Below, piece after piece: positions 11,630 through 21,473 of a DNA stretch of 64,000 nucleotides (its first letter is position 1; the number at the start of each line of letters is the position of its first letter). The stretch is taken from assembly GCA_022661535.1 (NCBI GenBank), contig JAKULF010000001.1, positions 2,790,001 through 2,854,000 on the forward strand, written 5' to 3'. A program made the translations under genes and the position numbers. The notes beneath the pieces were generated by a model, which did no database searches, was not told where the DNA came from, and saw nothing but the letters and a program-made list of their open reading frames with translations. Origin of the DNA: Eutypa lata (lineage: Eukaryota > Ascomycota > Sordariomycetes > Xylariales > Diatrypaceae).

Positions 11630-11736
11630 TGGTCACGGCAGGAATCGAACCTGCCCCTCTCTCATCAGGAGGAAAGAAACAGTAATGATATAAGAGTAGT
11701 ATTTGTGAGAGTGTGCAACCATTACACCACGCGGCC
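11630..11736 (-). tRNA. tRNA-like gene, isotype unresolved, possible pseudo-tRNA
   Basis: The minus strand has both internal Pol III promoter boxes: A box TGGTGTAATGG and B box GGTTCGATTCC. The T arm GCAGG-TTCGATT-CCTGC is perfect. The acceptor strands GGCCGCG and CGTGACC pair except for a C-A mismatch at position 3:70 and one G-T pair. The D stem GTGT can pair with GCAC or ACAC. The middle is unusual. A stem TCTCA/TGAGA (or CTCTC/GAGAG) closes an overlong loop, but no register puts a U at position 33 next to a plausible anticodon with the intron in the canonical place. Putting the intron at 31/32 would leave anticodon CCU. It could be an intron-bearing tRNA with odd architecture or a decayed copy. 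Confidence 0.55.
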
Positions 11737-12136
11737 TTGTTTAGCTTGTTGTTAAGGGAGGGAAATATTATTTCCATATATAAGGGTGCTGGTTGGAGAA
11801 TTCTCTTAGATACAAAGTTAGAGATCTAACCCAAATGCTGGTTTCTGGCGGTAGGTAGGCTAGAGAATAGTCAATGCACAATATAATTTAGGCTACTTGT
11901 TAACATCGAGGAATCAGTTCATCAGCACTGGATTAAACTTTGACGATATTTCACTAGCGGGTTTATCAAGCACAGCACCAGAGAGCTATTGCTGACAAGG
12001 GGTGTCTGGTTGAGATGTATGTATATCGTGTATTTATATAGTGTTCTGGGGAGTAGAATATGTGTGAGCCTCTCGTAAAAGCAAATGACCGCGGTTAAGC
12101 TAGAACGACATCAATCTCATCGATTCCCTGGTGATC
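11737..12136. other. intergenic region
   Basis: AT-rich spacer between the tRNA-like gene and the HET relic. No gene seen. Confidence 0.6.
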
Positions 12137-12523
12137 TCACTCCTCTTTCCCAGCCTTCCCGACGGCATTTCTATACGCAAAGCCACCTTTCCACTCTATC
12201 CAGAGCACGTTATATAATTCGCATGTTGTAAGACCTTGAATAACGCTGACCTGTGCCCTTTCGATGGGGCGATTATGATCTGCAATCTCGTCTTTCGAGG
12301 TGGTCCCGCCTGAAACCACAATGAAATCGCATGATTCCGTCTTGCCCACACCTATAGAACCAACGCCATTGTGATAGATCATACCTGCCCAATGCCCAGC
12401 TGCGTCCTGTAGGTTGTACATCGGCGACCGTGGCCCGACAGCATTATTTTTTATAACCAGTTGACTCCCGTAAGGAAAGTAGCAGCAGCAGCAGCAGCTA
12501 CCACAGGCCGTGTAAAACAGCAC
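12137..12523 (-). pseudogene. C-terminal tail relic of a HET-domain-type protein
   Basis: An open frame on the minus strand whose last ~90 residues resemble the C-terminal tail of fungal heterokaryon-incompatibility (HET domain) proteins. The pattern runs NLQDAAGHWAGMIYHNGVG, then CDFIVVSGGTT, then the closing block CELYNVLWIEWKGGFAYR. In intact proteins this tail follows several hundred residues that include the HET domain. Here the frame opens only ~30 residues earlier in low-complexity Cys codons (a CAG/GCT run at 12482-12497), and Rsa3 occupies the DNA just upstream. The HET domain itself is missing, so this is most likely a truncated remnant. A short novel gene cannot be excluded. Confidence 0.5.
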
Positions 12524-12649
12524 CCACAGCCGCCCCTCAAAAGCATTAACCCGCCTTTCAGCAAACCCCCACTCCTGCTAGCCACTGACTGCACTGCACC
12601 GCATCCACACTTTTTTTAGTTATTCATCTAGTGTAGTTAACTACCCGCA

Positions 12650-12931
12650 TCATGAGGATTCCTCTTCAGATTCATCAACGGCAGCTTTGCTACTCTTCTT
12701 CCCAGCATCGAGAATCCTCCTCTGATCGGCAGCTGAGAACATCGAGGTCCCCTGCTGCAGCGACCGGACCAGCATCGGGAGCGCGTCGGCCGCCGCCTTG
12801 AAGTCGTCGGCGCTGCGGATCTTGTCTAGGTCCTCGGCGAATTCCCTAGTCGCCCGTTGCAGGTAGTACGACGTGAAGTCCGCTGCCGATGCGCTGGTGG
12901 TGGTGTTGATATCCTTGTCTTTCGATGGCAT
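12650..12931 (-). CDS. rsa3: ribosome assembly protein 3 (Rsa3)
   Basis: Single-exon gene, 93 aa. The core DFTSYYLQRATREFAEDL followed by DKIRSADDFK and LPMLVRSLQQGTSMFS is the Rsa3 domain found in a nucleolar factor of pre-60S ribosome assembly. An acidic serine tail (VDESEEESS) ends the protein. The N-terminus before the domain is only about 17 residues, whereas many fungal homologues have a longer Lys-rich leader. A missed upstream exon is possible, but none is evident. Its promoter lies in the 670-bp gap before the AAA+ gene. Confidence 0.85.
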   Translation of the reverse strand: MPSKDKDINTTTSASAADFTSYYLQRATREFAEDLDKIRSADDFKAAADALPMLVRSLQQGTSMFSAADQRRILDAGKKSSKAAVDESEEESS

Positions 12932-13599
12932 CTTGTAATTTTTCTGCCTTTAATTTTTGTATTTATTTTCTCAGTATAAGTGATTGAATTAAAGACTATG
13001 ATTGGGTGCTAAAGGGAGTTTAATATGTTCGAAGTTCGGTAGTTTGCTTGATGATGGAAGGTTTTTTCTAACAGTTTCAATGCGATTGGTACATGGAAGG
13101 GTGAACTGAATTTAGACTATGTACCTAATGCAGTCTTTTTCGCATCGTTAATTGCATTTATTCAATGAAAGGATGATTAGTAATGTGGGCTCAAAGAAGA
13201 GCGTTGCTATCTATCTAAGTACATATTTCTGCTACGTCCCGCCCATGCAGCTGTATAACGCCTGTTGTAACCATCATCAGTCCCGAACTATCATACACAC
13301 AGGAAACACCTGTACCCTCCCTTTACATATCCCATTTTAACGACAAGAAGGCTAGCTGCAGGTCAGTAGCTCGAAAGGGAGCAATGCCATCGTGAAGGTA
13401 ATGGCGACAATGGGATCGTCATCAACGGCCCATCATTTTGACCACCCCAACACTAATCCGCCTTGTAAACGAGCGAGACCATACAATGCTTACTAAGGTC
13501 TTTCAGACGATACTCCGAACGATCTTAGCTGCGAGCGTAGTTGGAGGCTGGAACATGAACCCGGTCGACTCCTTCTTTTTAGTAAAAACAAGTTAGTAT
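12932..13599. other. intergenic region
   Basis: Spacer between the rsa3 start and the 3' end of the AAA+ gene. AT-rich, no gene seen. Confidence 0.6.
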
Positions 13600-16115
13600 T
13601 CAATCTTTCTTCATGTCTTGTAGAAGGTTCTATAAAAAGAACGACAAAGATAAGATATTAACTTGTTTTTAGTACTTACTCCAAGCAAGAGCATTTTCTT
13701 GATGTGCTCCGGGCTCAGTTCGCGCCCTTCTGCCTGGGCGAGGGCTAAGGCTGCATTCATGCAATTCCTTATCTGCCGCCCGTTCATGTTCGTCCATCCA
13801 CACTGCTCCAGGCTTCCCCCCTTGACAAAGGATTCAAGTTGCTTCTTCTGCTTGTTGGATAGCCCTTCGACTTCTTGTATGAAATTGATCCATATAGACT
13901 TCTGCGCAACTATGTCAAACCCATGAAACTGAATTGACATGTGTATATGGGACTCCAGGGCTATGTCGAGTCTCTTGGGGCGGCTAGTGGTCATGAAGAG
14001 GAAGCCGTGGGAATATTCGAGGTGACGGAGGAGTATTGACACGAGCATGTTTCTTCTCCGATCATAAGGGTCGCGCGCTTCTAGGAACATATCGACATCA
14101 CGTAGAAGCAGGATCACCCTCCAGTTGCTAGCACGTAAGAAGATCTCGTGAAGCCGTTCTTCAAATAGTTCTGGCTCTGCTCCGAGTTCGCCACCGGTAA
14201 TTGTGTAGAGTGGGCAGCCGTGCTTCTCTGAAAGGATTTCTAATAGTAATGTTAGAGGCTAAGAACGGCACTTCAAGGAAATAGACTCTATCACAAGAAG
14301 CGAAGGAAGGGAACACATATGACTTACCCACAGTCATGCCTTTTCCTGTCCCAGGTCCACCACGCAGGAGAATGTTGAGGCTATGACCTTTGCCATCAAT
14401 AATATCAGGGTTGACGTTGTTTAGTTTATGGTTCTTATAGGCGGCTACCATGATGCCAAGATCATGTCGAAGCCCCGAGTCCATCCAAAGCCTTTCGAAG
14501 GCCTTCTCTCTGTCTGGAACGGCAGACAAATCCTGGGGTAGAACCTGCTGCCAGCTCTTGTGTCTCAAGGAAAATGCCCAAATCCCAGGAGGACAATAGA
14601 GCCATGGGCTTCCGTCCTCGTTGTCGCAGTCATTCGCCGAGTCCGATATTCCCGGAGGGCTTCTTGTGCATAAATCAGGGTCGTGCGGGGCATCGTTTGG
14701 GAACGACGTGAGTTTTATATCGTTACCGAGACAAATAGGACACAGCAAGCGGTTATAGGACTGAGCCAAGGATTTCGTATCCGGTATATGCTTGCTGGAG
14801 GTCACATAGTCGACTATGACCCTTACTGGTTCCTATCGGGATATTCAGTTTCACCATTCATGTTAAGTCTTGGGCGATCTACTCACTTTCCGTGGTGTTC
14901 TGGACCATGCATCTCCATTGTAGTCTTGGTAGGACACTTTGCTCCTATAGCTCTCGTACGTCTTCCCTCGCTCCACAAGGCTCTTGAGAAGATTCTTGTT
15001 GGGGTACTTCTGGAAATACCATTCCGGGACGACTTCCAGGTTTCCGATTGCTCGTTCTCCTGAATATGAAGGCACAGTGAGAACCTCGAGATGTGGTACT
15101 AACCATCGTCCCGAGCTGTCAAAGTCCAGGTAATGGGCATAGATGAGCATCGCGTCCGCGCTCAAGTTGCTCTGAAATTCGACCTTTTCCACCTTGTATG
15201 CCCTCCACCCGCTGTCGTCTCTTTTCAGAATCGTCGCCCCTGGACGATAGAGAAGCCAGAGGTCTTCAAAGGGGATATTCGTACAAGTTCCCATCTGGAG
15301 CTCCTGGAACTTTTCGAAGGTATCTGGGCAGCTTTCCTTCACGAAACTTAGCAGAGCCTTGGCATCTTCGTGTGCATGCGATTCAATCTTCTCCCAGTGG
15401 TAGAATATCAAGTGGTATGGTTCATTGATGCTAGCTTGTGGAGAGAATACTTCTTCACGAGGATATGATGTCAAGGGACCTCCGGTGGCTTCCTTGAGTA
15501 TTTCTGCGAGAGGGTCGCTAGTAATCTTCAACGAGTTTCTGCCATGAAAGGAGCGTTGTTCAAAGGGAAGCTGTCGATCGGTATGCTAGAGAAGCTGTCA
15601 ACCCGGCGCTATCCTGTCGGTATTAAGAGGGGGGGAATTACAACACGAAAACTGACCTGACTCTTTACATCCGAACTCTGGATGGAACTTGCATGGGGCT
15701 CCTTTTCCGGCTCTGCAACGGAACTTGCCCGGGTCTCCCTTTCCGGACCTGCAACGGAACTTGCCTGAGGCTCCTTTTCTGATCCTGTAACAGAACTGGA
15801 TTGGGGCTCCTTTTCTGACACTGCAACGGTGTTTTCGTCGGGACTAATATGGCCACTGAAAGATACGCCAAGGGTTGGAATGTCCAAGTTGCTGCCACTA
15901 TTCAGCGAACCTCGAGGATCCGGCTCGTGATTCTTAGTATGTGATTCTTGAGTTGAACGAGTTTCGCTTTCGTTTATCGTGGGGGTGCTAGGTCGATCTG
16001 GGACAGGGCTTTCAGGTAACGGTGGTTTATTGGCTTGTGTTTTGTTGGCTTGCGTAGGATGGGGTGGTCGCAGGGCTTCCGCCTTCACTTCCGCCTTTGA
16101 TGGAGATTGCCCCAT
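13600..16115 (-). CDS. AAA+ family protein with degenerate ATPase motifs
   Basis: Five exons on the minus strand: 16115-15657, 15585-14887, 14790-14328, 14227-13680, 13629-13600, giving 732 aa. The N-terminus MGQSPSK fits a myristoylation signal (Gly2, Ser6). A disordered region follows, with a four-copy 12-residue repeat (residues 100-147). The middle (PFEQRSFHGRNSLKI to VPEWYFQKYP) matches the domain found before the AAA module in a common fungal AAA family (DUF7025 type). The AAA module keeps Walker A (GGPGTGKGMT, completed as VEKHG across intron 3). However, Walker B reads LLLRDVDMF where relatives have LLLDEADVF, the sensor-1 stretch reads FMTTSRPKRLD instead of FLTTNR, and the arginine-finger stretch reads ALESHIHMS where relatives have SRIHLS. 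The frame is intact, so it looks expressed but probably poor at ATP hydrolysis. The acceptor of intron 1 may instead lie 15 nt downstream. The last exon codes only 9 residues. Confidence 0.85.
15675..15818 (-). repeat. four-copy 36-bp minisatellite in the AAA+ gene
   Basis: Encodes four tandem copies of a 12-residue unit of type SEKEPQASSVAG (variants SEKEPQSSSVTG, PERETRASSVAE, PEKEPHASSIQS). The copies have diverged by substitutions but keep length and frame. Confidence 0.9.
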
Positions 16116-17504
16116 GGTATCGGATCAGTTTGTGAGGGTTTCCCCAAGTCGTATCTATCTAAGAACCAAGAGCAAGGAGGAACATAATAAGTGAAGAGAT
16201 GGAAATCCTTTAGAGTGCCAAGGGTTGTGGGCGAAATAGGGGGCTCTAGGCTAAGATGGCGCAGAGGCAACTGCTCCATCCTTATAATAAATACATTATT
16301 TGCCTATTTTCGAACATTGATTTGAATGACGTCCTTCTCTTCCGATCACTCTTCTATTCAGTAACATGTTTCTGACTGGCTCATTGATGACCACTCTTGC
16401 CACATCACCCTTATGCAAACTGCTTGCTGAAGTCTATGAGGACCACGGACCTATCACCTATCGAGCAGGCAAGTGCACACCCGTTTTTTGAGATAAAACA
16501 ACAAGCTCCCCTCTTTATACATCCTATAATAAATGCAGATGGAAACCAGAATGGATCTTAGTCCTAACTTCCGAGCCATGCAGTGTGTAATGCGGGTATG
16601 GGCTTTGCCTCTCGTGGCTCTGGCACTGCTGCATGTCGAGTTGTTCCTGCAGCTCCCATGCCGAATGATCGGAGAGGCTGCTGAATAACAGGTCACCTCC
16701 ATGCCAGCAAGATCTAACTTATCCATCATCATGCCCGTGCCAGCCGGTCGACCAATTGGAGTCTTTGGAAGGGGAAACTATTTTAAAACCTGACGGAAAG
16801 TTAGCATAGGCTATCTACTTTAGCAGTTAAACCGACTTACTAAGCATAAGAGTGTATATATTTCTAAAGTCCCTCCAAACCTCAAGTTACCATCAAGATT
16901 TAAGTCAGGTAATTCCGCATAAGCTATTATTTATTACCTTGTTGTTCACGATTCACTCAGTGCCTAGGCCAAGTAGAAGCAACCTCTCGTAGGCGATGAT
17001 CATAAGTGGGTCTACCACCAAAACGTAGCAGACGTAGCAGCATCAGTGCCAATAAGCTTAGCTTTAGGTAGGTAGGTAGTAGGCATTGCTACGTAAGACG
17101 AAGAGTCTTGGAAATATTGATTCGTTCATGATGCCTTTCGCGCTCCAGAAGCACAAGTAGCTTCTATTCAATTAGATTCCAGCAGCTGTGGCTGAGCTAT
17201 GAGTTCCAACCTACCGAGGAGGTCCACGACAACATTGACGGAATTGGAAGACAAGGCTGCCCAAGCCTCTCCCAATGTCGGGCGATGAGGCAGAATATGC
17301 AAGTCCTTACTTACAGCAGGCTGAGTTATACGAATGAAGGCTTAGCACATTGCAGAGTTTCTCTATGTTTTCCTTCTTCATCTTCTGCCCCCCTCTTTTT
17401 TCCCTTTTTAGCTTTCTTTTTCTTCAAGACAAAAGGTATTGCTTGCTTCGCGATCACTTCCACGTGTTCACTAGACCAAGTAGCCCAACGGTCCTACGTA
17501 CCTC
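16116..17504. other. intergenic region
   Basis: Divergent promoter region between the minus-strand AAA+ gene and the plus-strand HeLo-like gene. It contains short ORFs (16454-16732 minus, 17285-17551 plus) without domains, TAGGTA tracts near 17068-17080 and a pyrimidine-rich stretch at about 17367-17425. No further gene seen. Confidence 0.55.
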
Positions 17505-18331
17505 ATGGTAAGCCGTGTATACCTCCCCGTTCCGAGATGTTCTGGTCTTAACTAATAAAAAAATATTGCCATATGTAGGACGGAATTAGTTCAACCGCAG
17601 CCATAACCCAGCTCATTTTCCAGGCATTGGAGTTATGGCAACAGATCGACCTGACACGGCAAGCCGTACGCATGGCGCCCAAGGTGCTCGCCGATACCAA
17701 GGCTCAATTGACGAACCTGGTCGACATCATAGGCGAGGTCGAGCGCGACCCTGCGCTGCGAACTCCCGCCATCCACACACAGCTCGGCTTGATTGATTCC
17801 GTCGCGACCGAGCTCAAACAGATACTGCAGTCCATGGCCGACTTGCAACGCAAGAGCACGCTGAGACAGAGTCTGCGCGCCTTCATCCGGAGGACCAAAG
17901 ACGAGGCGGCGCTGAGCGACGTGCTGGTGCGGCTCGAGAAGACCAAGGCCGAGCTGACGCTGCGCATAAATGTGGCCCATGTGGGGATGACCCGGGGAAT
18001 TGCGGAGCACATCGGGGTATCATCCGTAGTAAAGGAGGCCGGGCCCGGCAGTGGTAATACGCCGGAGCAGCAGCACCTATACCATCTCCTCCTGGAACGC
18101 AACGAGGCGGGGCAAGAATCGGTTCAGATGAACGGGATCATAGGCTTCGACAACCCGAAGCTAGCGGCTAAGGTGAATGTGACGGAGAACAAGGCGCTTG
18201 GAAGGAGCCGGCAGACGAACATCGTTTCCGGGCAGCTGGCAATAACATCTCATGAGTATCTGTGGGATACTCGAGATTGGACTAGAAATGGTCAAAAGGG
18301 ATGTCCTTCGTGGGATGGAGTCAAAACATAA
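17505..18331 (+). CDS. helical HeLo/STAND-N-like protein with HRAM-like C-terminal motif
   Basis: Two exons: 17505-17507 (just the ATG) and 17579-18331, giving 251 aa. The intron (GTAAGC...TTAACTAAT...TAG, 71 bp) joins Met directly to DGISSTAAITQLIFQALELW, a start typical of fungal death-domain and NLR-associated proteins. Residues 1-150 are predicted almost all helical and amphipathic (ITQLIFQALELWQQIDLTRQ; LGLIDSVATELKQILQSM; ALSDVLVRLEKTKAELTLRI). This looks like the N-terminal domains (HeLo-like or Ses type) of STAND proteins and of their membrane-active effectors. The C-terminal third is polar and Gly/Asn-rich. It carries N205-K-A-x(5)-Q213-T-N215, a motif of HET-s-related amyloid type that recurs twice in the next gene. 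No NACHT/NB-ARC domain follows. The function is inferred. The last ~25 residues (EYLWDTRDW...) might be intron read-through. Confidence 0.65.
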
Positions 18332-19226
18332 GTAGCAGGCCGTCACGTCAGTGGTCCTCTTAATACTGATTTCTTAAATAGGCGTAGTCCTGGTCCTCTA
18401 CCTCTCATCCCCCTTTTCTATAAAAAAATGTTGATTGACCCTTTACATAAGCCAGTTTATACTTAGAACTTCCTGGAGATAACTTGTTGATACCGTGGCT
18501 ATTCTACACATTGCATGCATTAAATCGTCTATGAACCAAGAACCCCAGGGTGGCGTTCCCCCAACATAGCCTTGCGCCGCCAAGTTTTACATCGCCGACT
18601 ACTACATCTCTTCGCCTCTGATACGCTAAGCACACCGAATCGAATAACCACAAATAACCTGTTTTATACCATAAGAAACAAACTTATCTTTAATAAACTA
18701 AATCTGTACCGGCAGTGGAACAGTAATACATCATTCATGTTTGGTAGACCAGGACATATCTCCTTAGATGCCATAGAAACGTTCTAATAGCTGATAACCG
18801 CTCTTTTTGAGAAATGTACATACTAAAGTATGAGACTGGCCATACATAGTTATATCATGGTGAATGCAAGGAACATTGTTTCTAAACCTCGTCGCAACTC
18901 ATGATAGTTCTCTCATTGTCGTATCCTACTGGTGGTGTGTGAGACGTTGCCCTGTGTCATTGACTTCGACAGAATACTCTCTGCAGGGTAGCAACGGAGT
19001 ATGGCGATCATTGTCAGCAGGCAGGCCGAATGAACATGCGGGGGTCACATCGACATGTTAACGTGTTAGTCTTACGGGATGTGGAATGCTGGCTCCCAAG
19101 GCTATCTGTGAGTAAGATTCTCCTCTCCTTCTGCCTTCTTTCATACCATTTACATTTAACATCTTTCCACAGAATACCTTTCAATTACCCCAGACATTGC
19201 GCGACTGAGAAGACCATCTAGCCGTC
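18332..19226. other. intergenic region
   Basis: Spacer between the two motif-bearing genes. It contains only short ORFs with no domain. No gene seen. Confidence 0.5.
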
Positions 19227-19895
19227 ATGAACCCAGGAGGATACCCGAACAGTAAGTCACAATATGCTGCTATTTGAAGCTAGGACATATATTCCATAGC
19301 CTCGTACTCTAATAGCCTTGCTTATCACAACTCGCATAGCTTACTAATAATTTTATTTAGGAAACACCATGCTAGCTCCTGGCGCTCCAACAGTGCCCAA
19401 ACTTGTTCCAACCCAAGGCTTTACAAACACTTCCATCGCGCCCAACACTGTTTCGACTCGAGGCTTTACTGGGAACTGTCAGCCCCCCTCCCGCCACCGG
19501 ACCGGTCAGATCGGCCCTCCAGCTTCGATGCACGCCAACGCCGGGGTGCCACGTCCGGACCAGGGGACGGGCCAGGGTGGCATTCCTCACATGGTTCCGA
19601 AGGCAATATCTGTCAGTAAGTACTTACTCACCCGTGCTCGGTCATATGAGTCCTCCTGTTTCCGCCTCCTTTTTCATAGCTTCACTAAGCCCAATCGCCA
19701 GGCAACAACAGGGCAATCAGCCAAGGCGTTCAAAACAATCTATGCACAGACAGCGCATCCATTCAGCAGGCCACCAAGGTCGACATCAATGGGAACGAGG
19801 CAAGAGATGGCAATATTCAGAACAACTGTGTCATCGATGCGCAATCGGCTGCGCTGTTCTATAATGCCGGTTTCCGGTTTGGTCCTTCATCTTGA
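19227..19895 (+). CDS. small Pro-rich protein with two HRAM-like repeats
   Basis: Three exons: 19227-19251, 19361-19615, 19702-19895, giving 157 aa with frame kept. Donors are GTAAGT, and the branch sites TTACTAAT and CACTAAG lie at the right distances. The N-terminus MNPGGYPNRNTMLAPGAP starts a Pro/Thr/Gly-rich, probably disordered region with two related GFT blocks (PTQGFTNT, STRGFTGN). The C-terminus holds two pseudo-repeats 29 residues apart: NRAISQGVQNN (96-106) and NEARDGNIQNN (125-135). Both fit N-x-A-x(5)-Q-x-N, the same spacing as in the upstream gene. A motif pair with a linker is how the HET-s prion domain is built. I do not recognise the rest. No signal peptide, membrane segment or enzyme motif is seen. 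A low-likelihood alternative is that exon 3 belongs to a larger unrecognised gene. Confidence 0.5.
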
Positions 19896-20995
19896 GGTAC
19901 CTAAACTCTTCCCCTTTTGATGAAAGAATCGCGCAAGGTAGGGTGGAGCATGTGATACGCAGGTTGGCTCATTGTCACTCTGTAACCATGCGTTGTCTGT
20001 GCTCTTGTGGTTAGCATGATATATGTTAAATACTAAAATAGATTACACTCTGATGATACCCCTTTTAAGTATGAAGCGTGTAACATAAAAGGATCACTAC
20101 GTGATGTTCTCAGCCCCCCTTTCCTCTAACAGACAGATAACCCATGTCTCTCTCAAGCTGTGCTCTCGTTATTTCCTGCGTGTATAAGCGGCGAGTAAAC
20201 CCTTAGATCAAGCAGAGATGCCAGGTCATGCAAAACTAGTCTCTCATGTGCTTTCTACTAGAAATATTCGTTTGGGAAATGAAAAAGACGCTCAAGACAT
20301 GGGGTTGATGTTAGCTCAATTCCCTACTTTTCTTTTGAGAACTTTGCTATTTCTGCTATCTCCCACTAACACACCTAGCAAACACCTACTATCATAACAT
20401 AGCTACAATATCTATCTACGCAAAGCGTAGTAGGAGGGTTACAGTAACCGCTAAACAGCTATTTCTGGCTATATTATGTTGCTACGATGCGTATGCATAG
20501 TCAGAAATGATCGCATTCATAATGTTCTGTTAAAGTAGTGTATAGGAGCGACGGTAGGTATCTATGATAAATCAATAAACATTGCCTATAAATACCTATC
20601 TAGTGGTTTGCATAGGGGACTATGTAGATCGATAAGTTAATTAGATAGTAGCTACCTAGCCCCTTGTGTCTTTCCCGGAAACTTGCCCCTGTAATGCGAC
20701 ATACATATTATCATAGGGATTTTGAGCAAAGGTAGGTACTTAATGCATGAATAATTTTATGTCAATGTCATGTCTCGCTGCTTGGATCGACTGAAGGTGT
20801 AGACAGGTGGGGATCCGATTGCATGACGTAAGGTTTCCGTCAGGATAACCACAGCTCTTTGGTAAACCTGAGTGCAAACTGAATTTATTAACACTACCAA
20901 CATTACCAGATCATCGACCCAGCTGAATTGAAGAAACACACGTATATTGAACAAATCAATAAGTTAGGCCACACAACCCCAAAAAGAACCCAACA
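19896..20995. other. intergenic region
   Basis: AT-rich spacer with TAGGTA tracts. The minus ORF at 20757-20954 lacks any domain. No gene seen. Confidence 0.55.
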
Positions 20996-21282
20996 ATGCC
21001 TGAGCAAATTCGAGACAAGTACGAGGAGCCAATCAAGGAGGGCGATCACGTGTACACCCGAATCCGCGGTGGACGCCACGAGGGGGAGGTAGACAAGGTC
21101 GTTACGTCCAAGGAAGAGGCTAAGAAGGAAGGGGTCAAGAACCCTCCTAAGGTATACTACCTTGCGCAACTATTGCTGAACGGAAGAGTGAGCAAGTAGC
21201 TAACGAACAATCATAGGTGTTGTTCCAAGACCAACACGGACATAATGTTGCGCACAACCCAGGAACACTCGAGCATAAGTAG
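20996..21282 (+). CDS. HVA1/TUDOR-domain small protein
   Basis: Two exons, 20996-21151 and 21217-21282, giving 73 aa. The 65-bp intron has a GCTAACG branch site. The whole protein is one small domain: DKYEEPIKEGDHVYTRIRGG, then HEGEV, then KNPPKVLFQDQHGHNVAHNP. This is the hypervirulence-associated (HVA1) TUDOR-fold family, widespread in fungi and bacteria. Its molecular role is not settled. Some members were linked to growth or virulence phenotypes in yeasts. Confidence 0.85.
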
Positions 21283-21473
21283 GAAGCTGGAGGAATTGAG
21301 GGGGGACATAAGACTCTGACGTACTCGTAGGCCCCGAGGCGAAGGTTTCTTGAGATTCTGTGGATTATCATGATATTATTAGTAGGCACCAAATGCAACT
21401 ACCGCAATAAGGGGATTTATCTTTGAAGATTCATTCCTTCTCATAAACAGTGCTCCAGAGCTATACTTTACTT

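Noticed and set aside
19369..19920. 183-aa single-exon reading of the small Pro-rich gene
   Set aside because: It reads through a good GTAAGT...CACTAAG...CAG intron. The spliced frame instead gives two spaced repeats matching the motif in the neighbouring gene.
12500..20000. an NLR (NACHT/NB-ARC) partner gene for the HeLo-like protein
   Set aside because: No P-loop plus WD/ANK/TPR architecture was found in this interval. The only P-loop is in the AAA+ gene, which belongs to another family.
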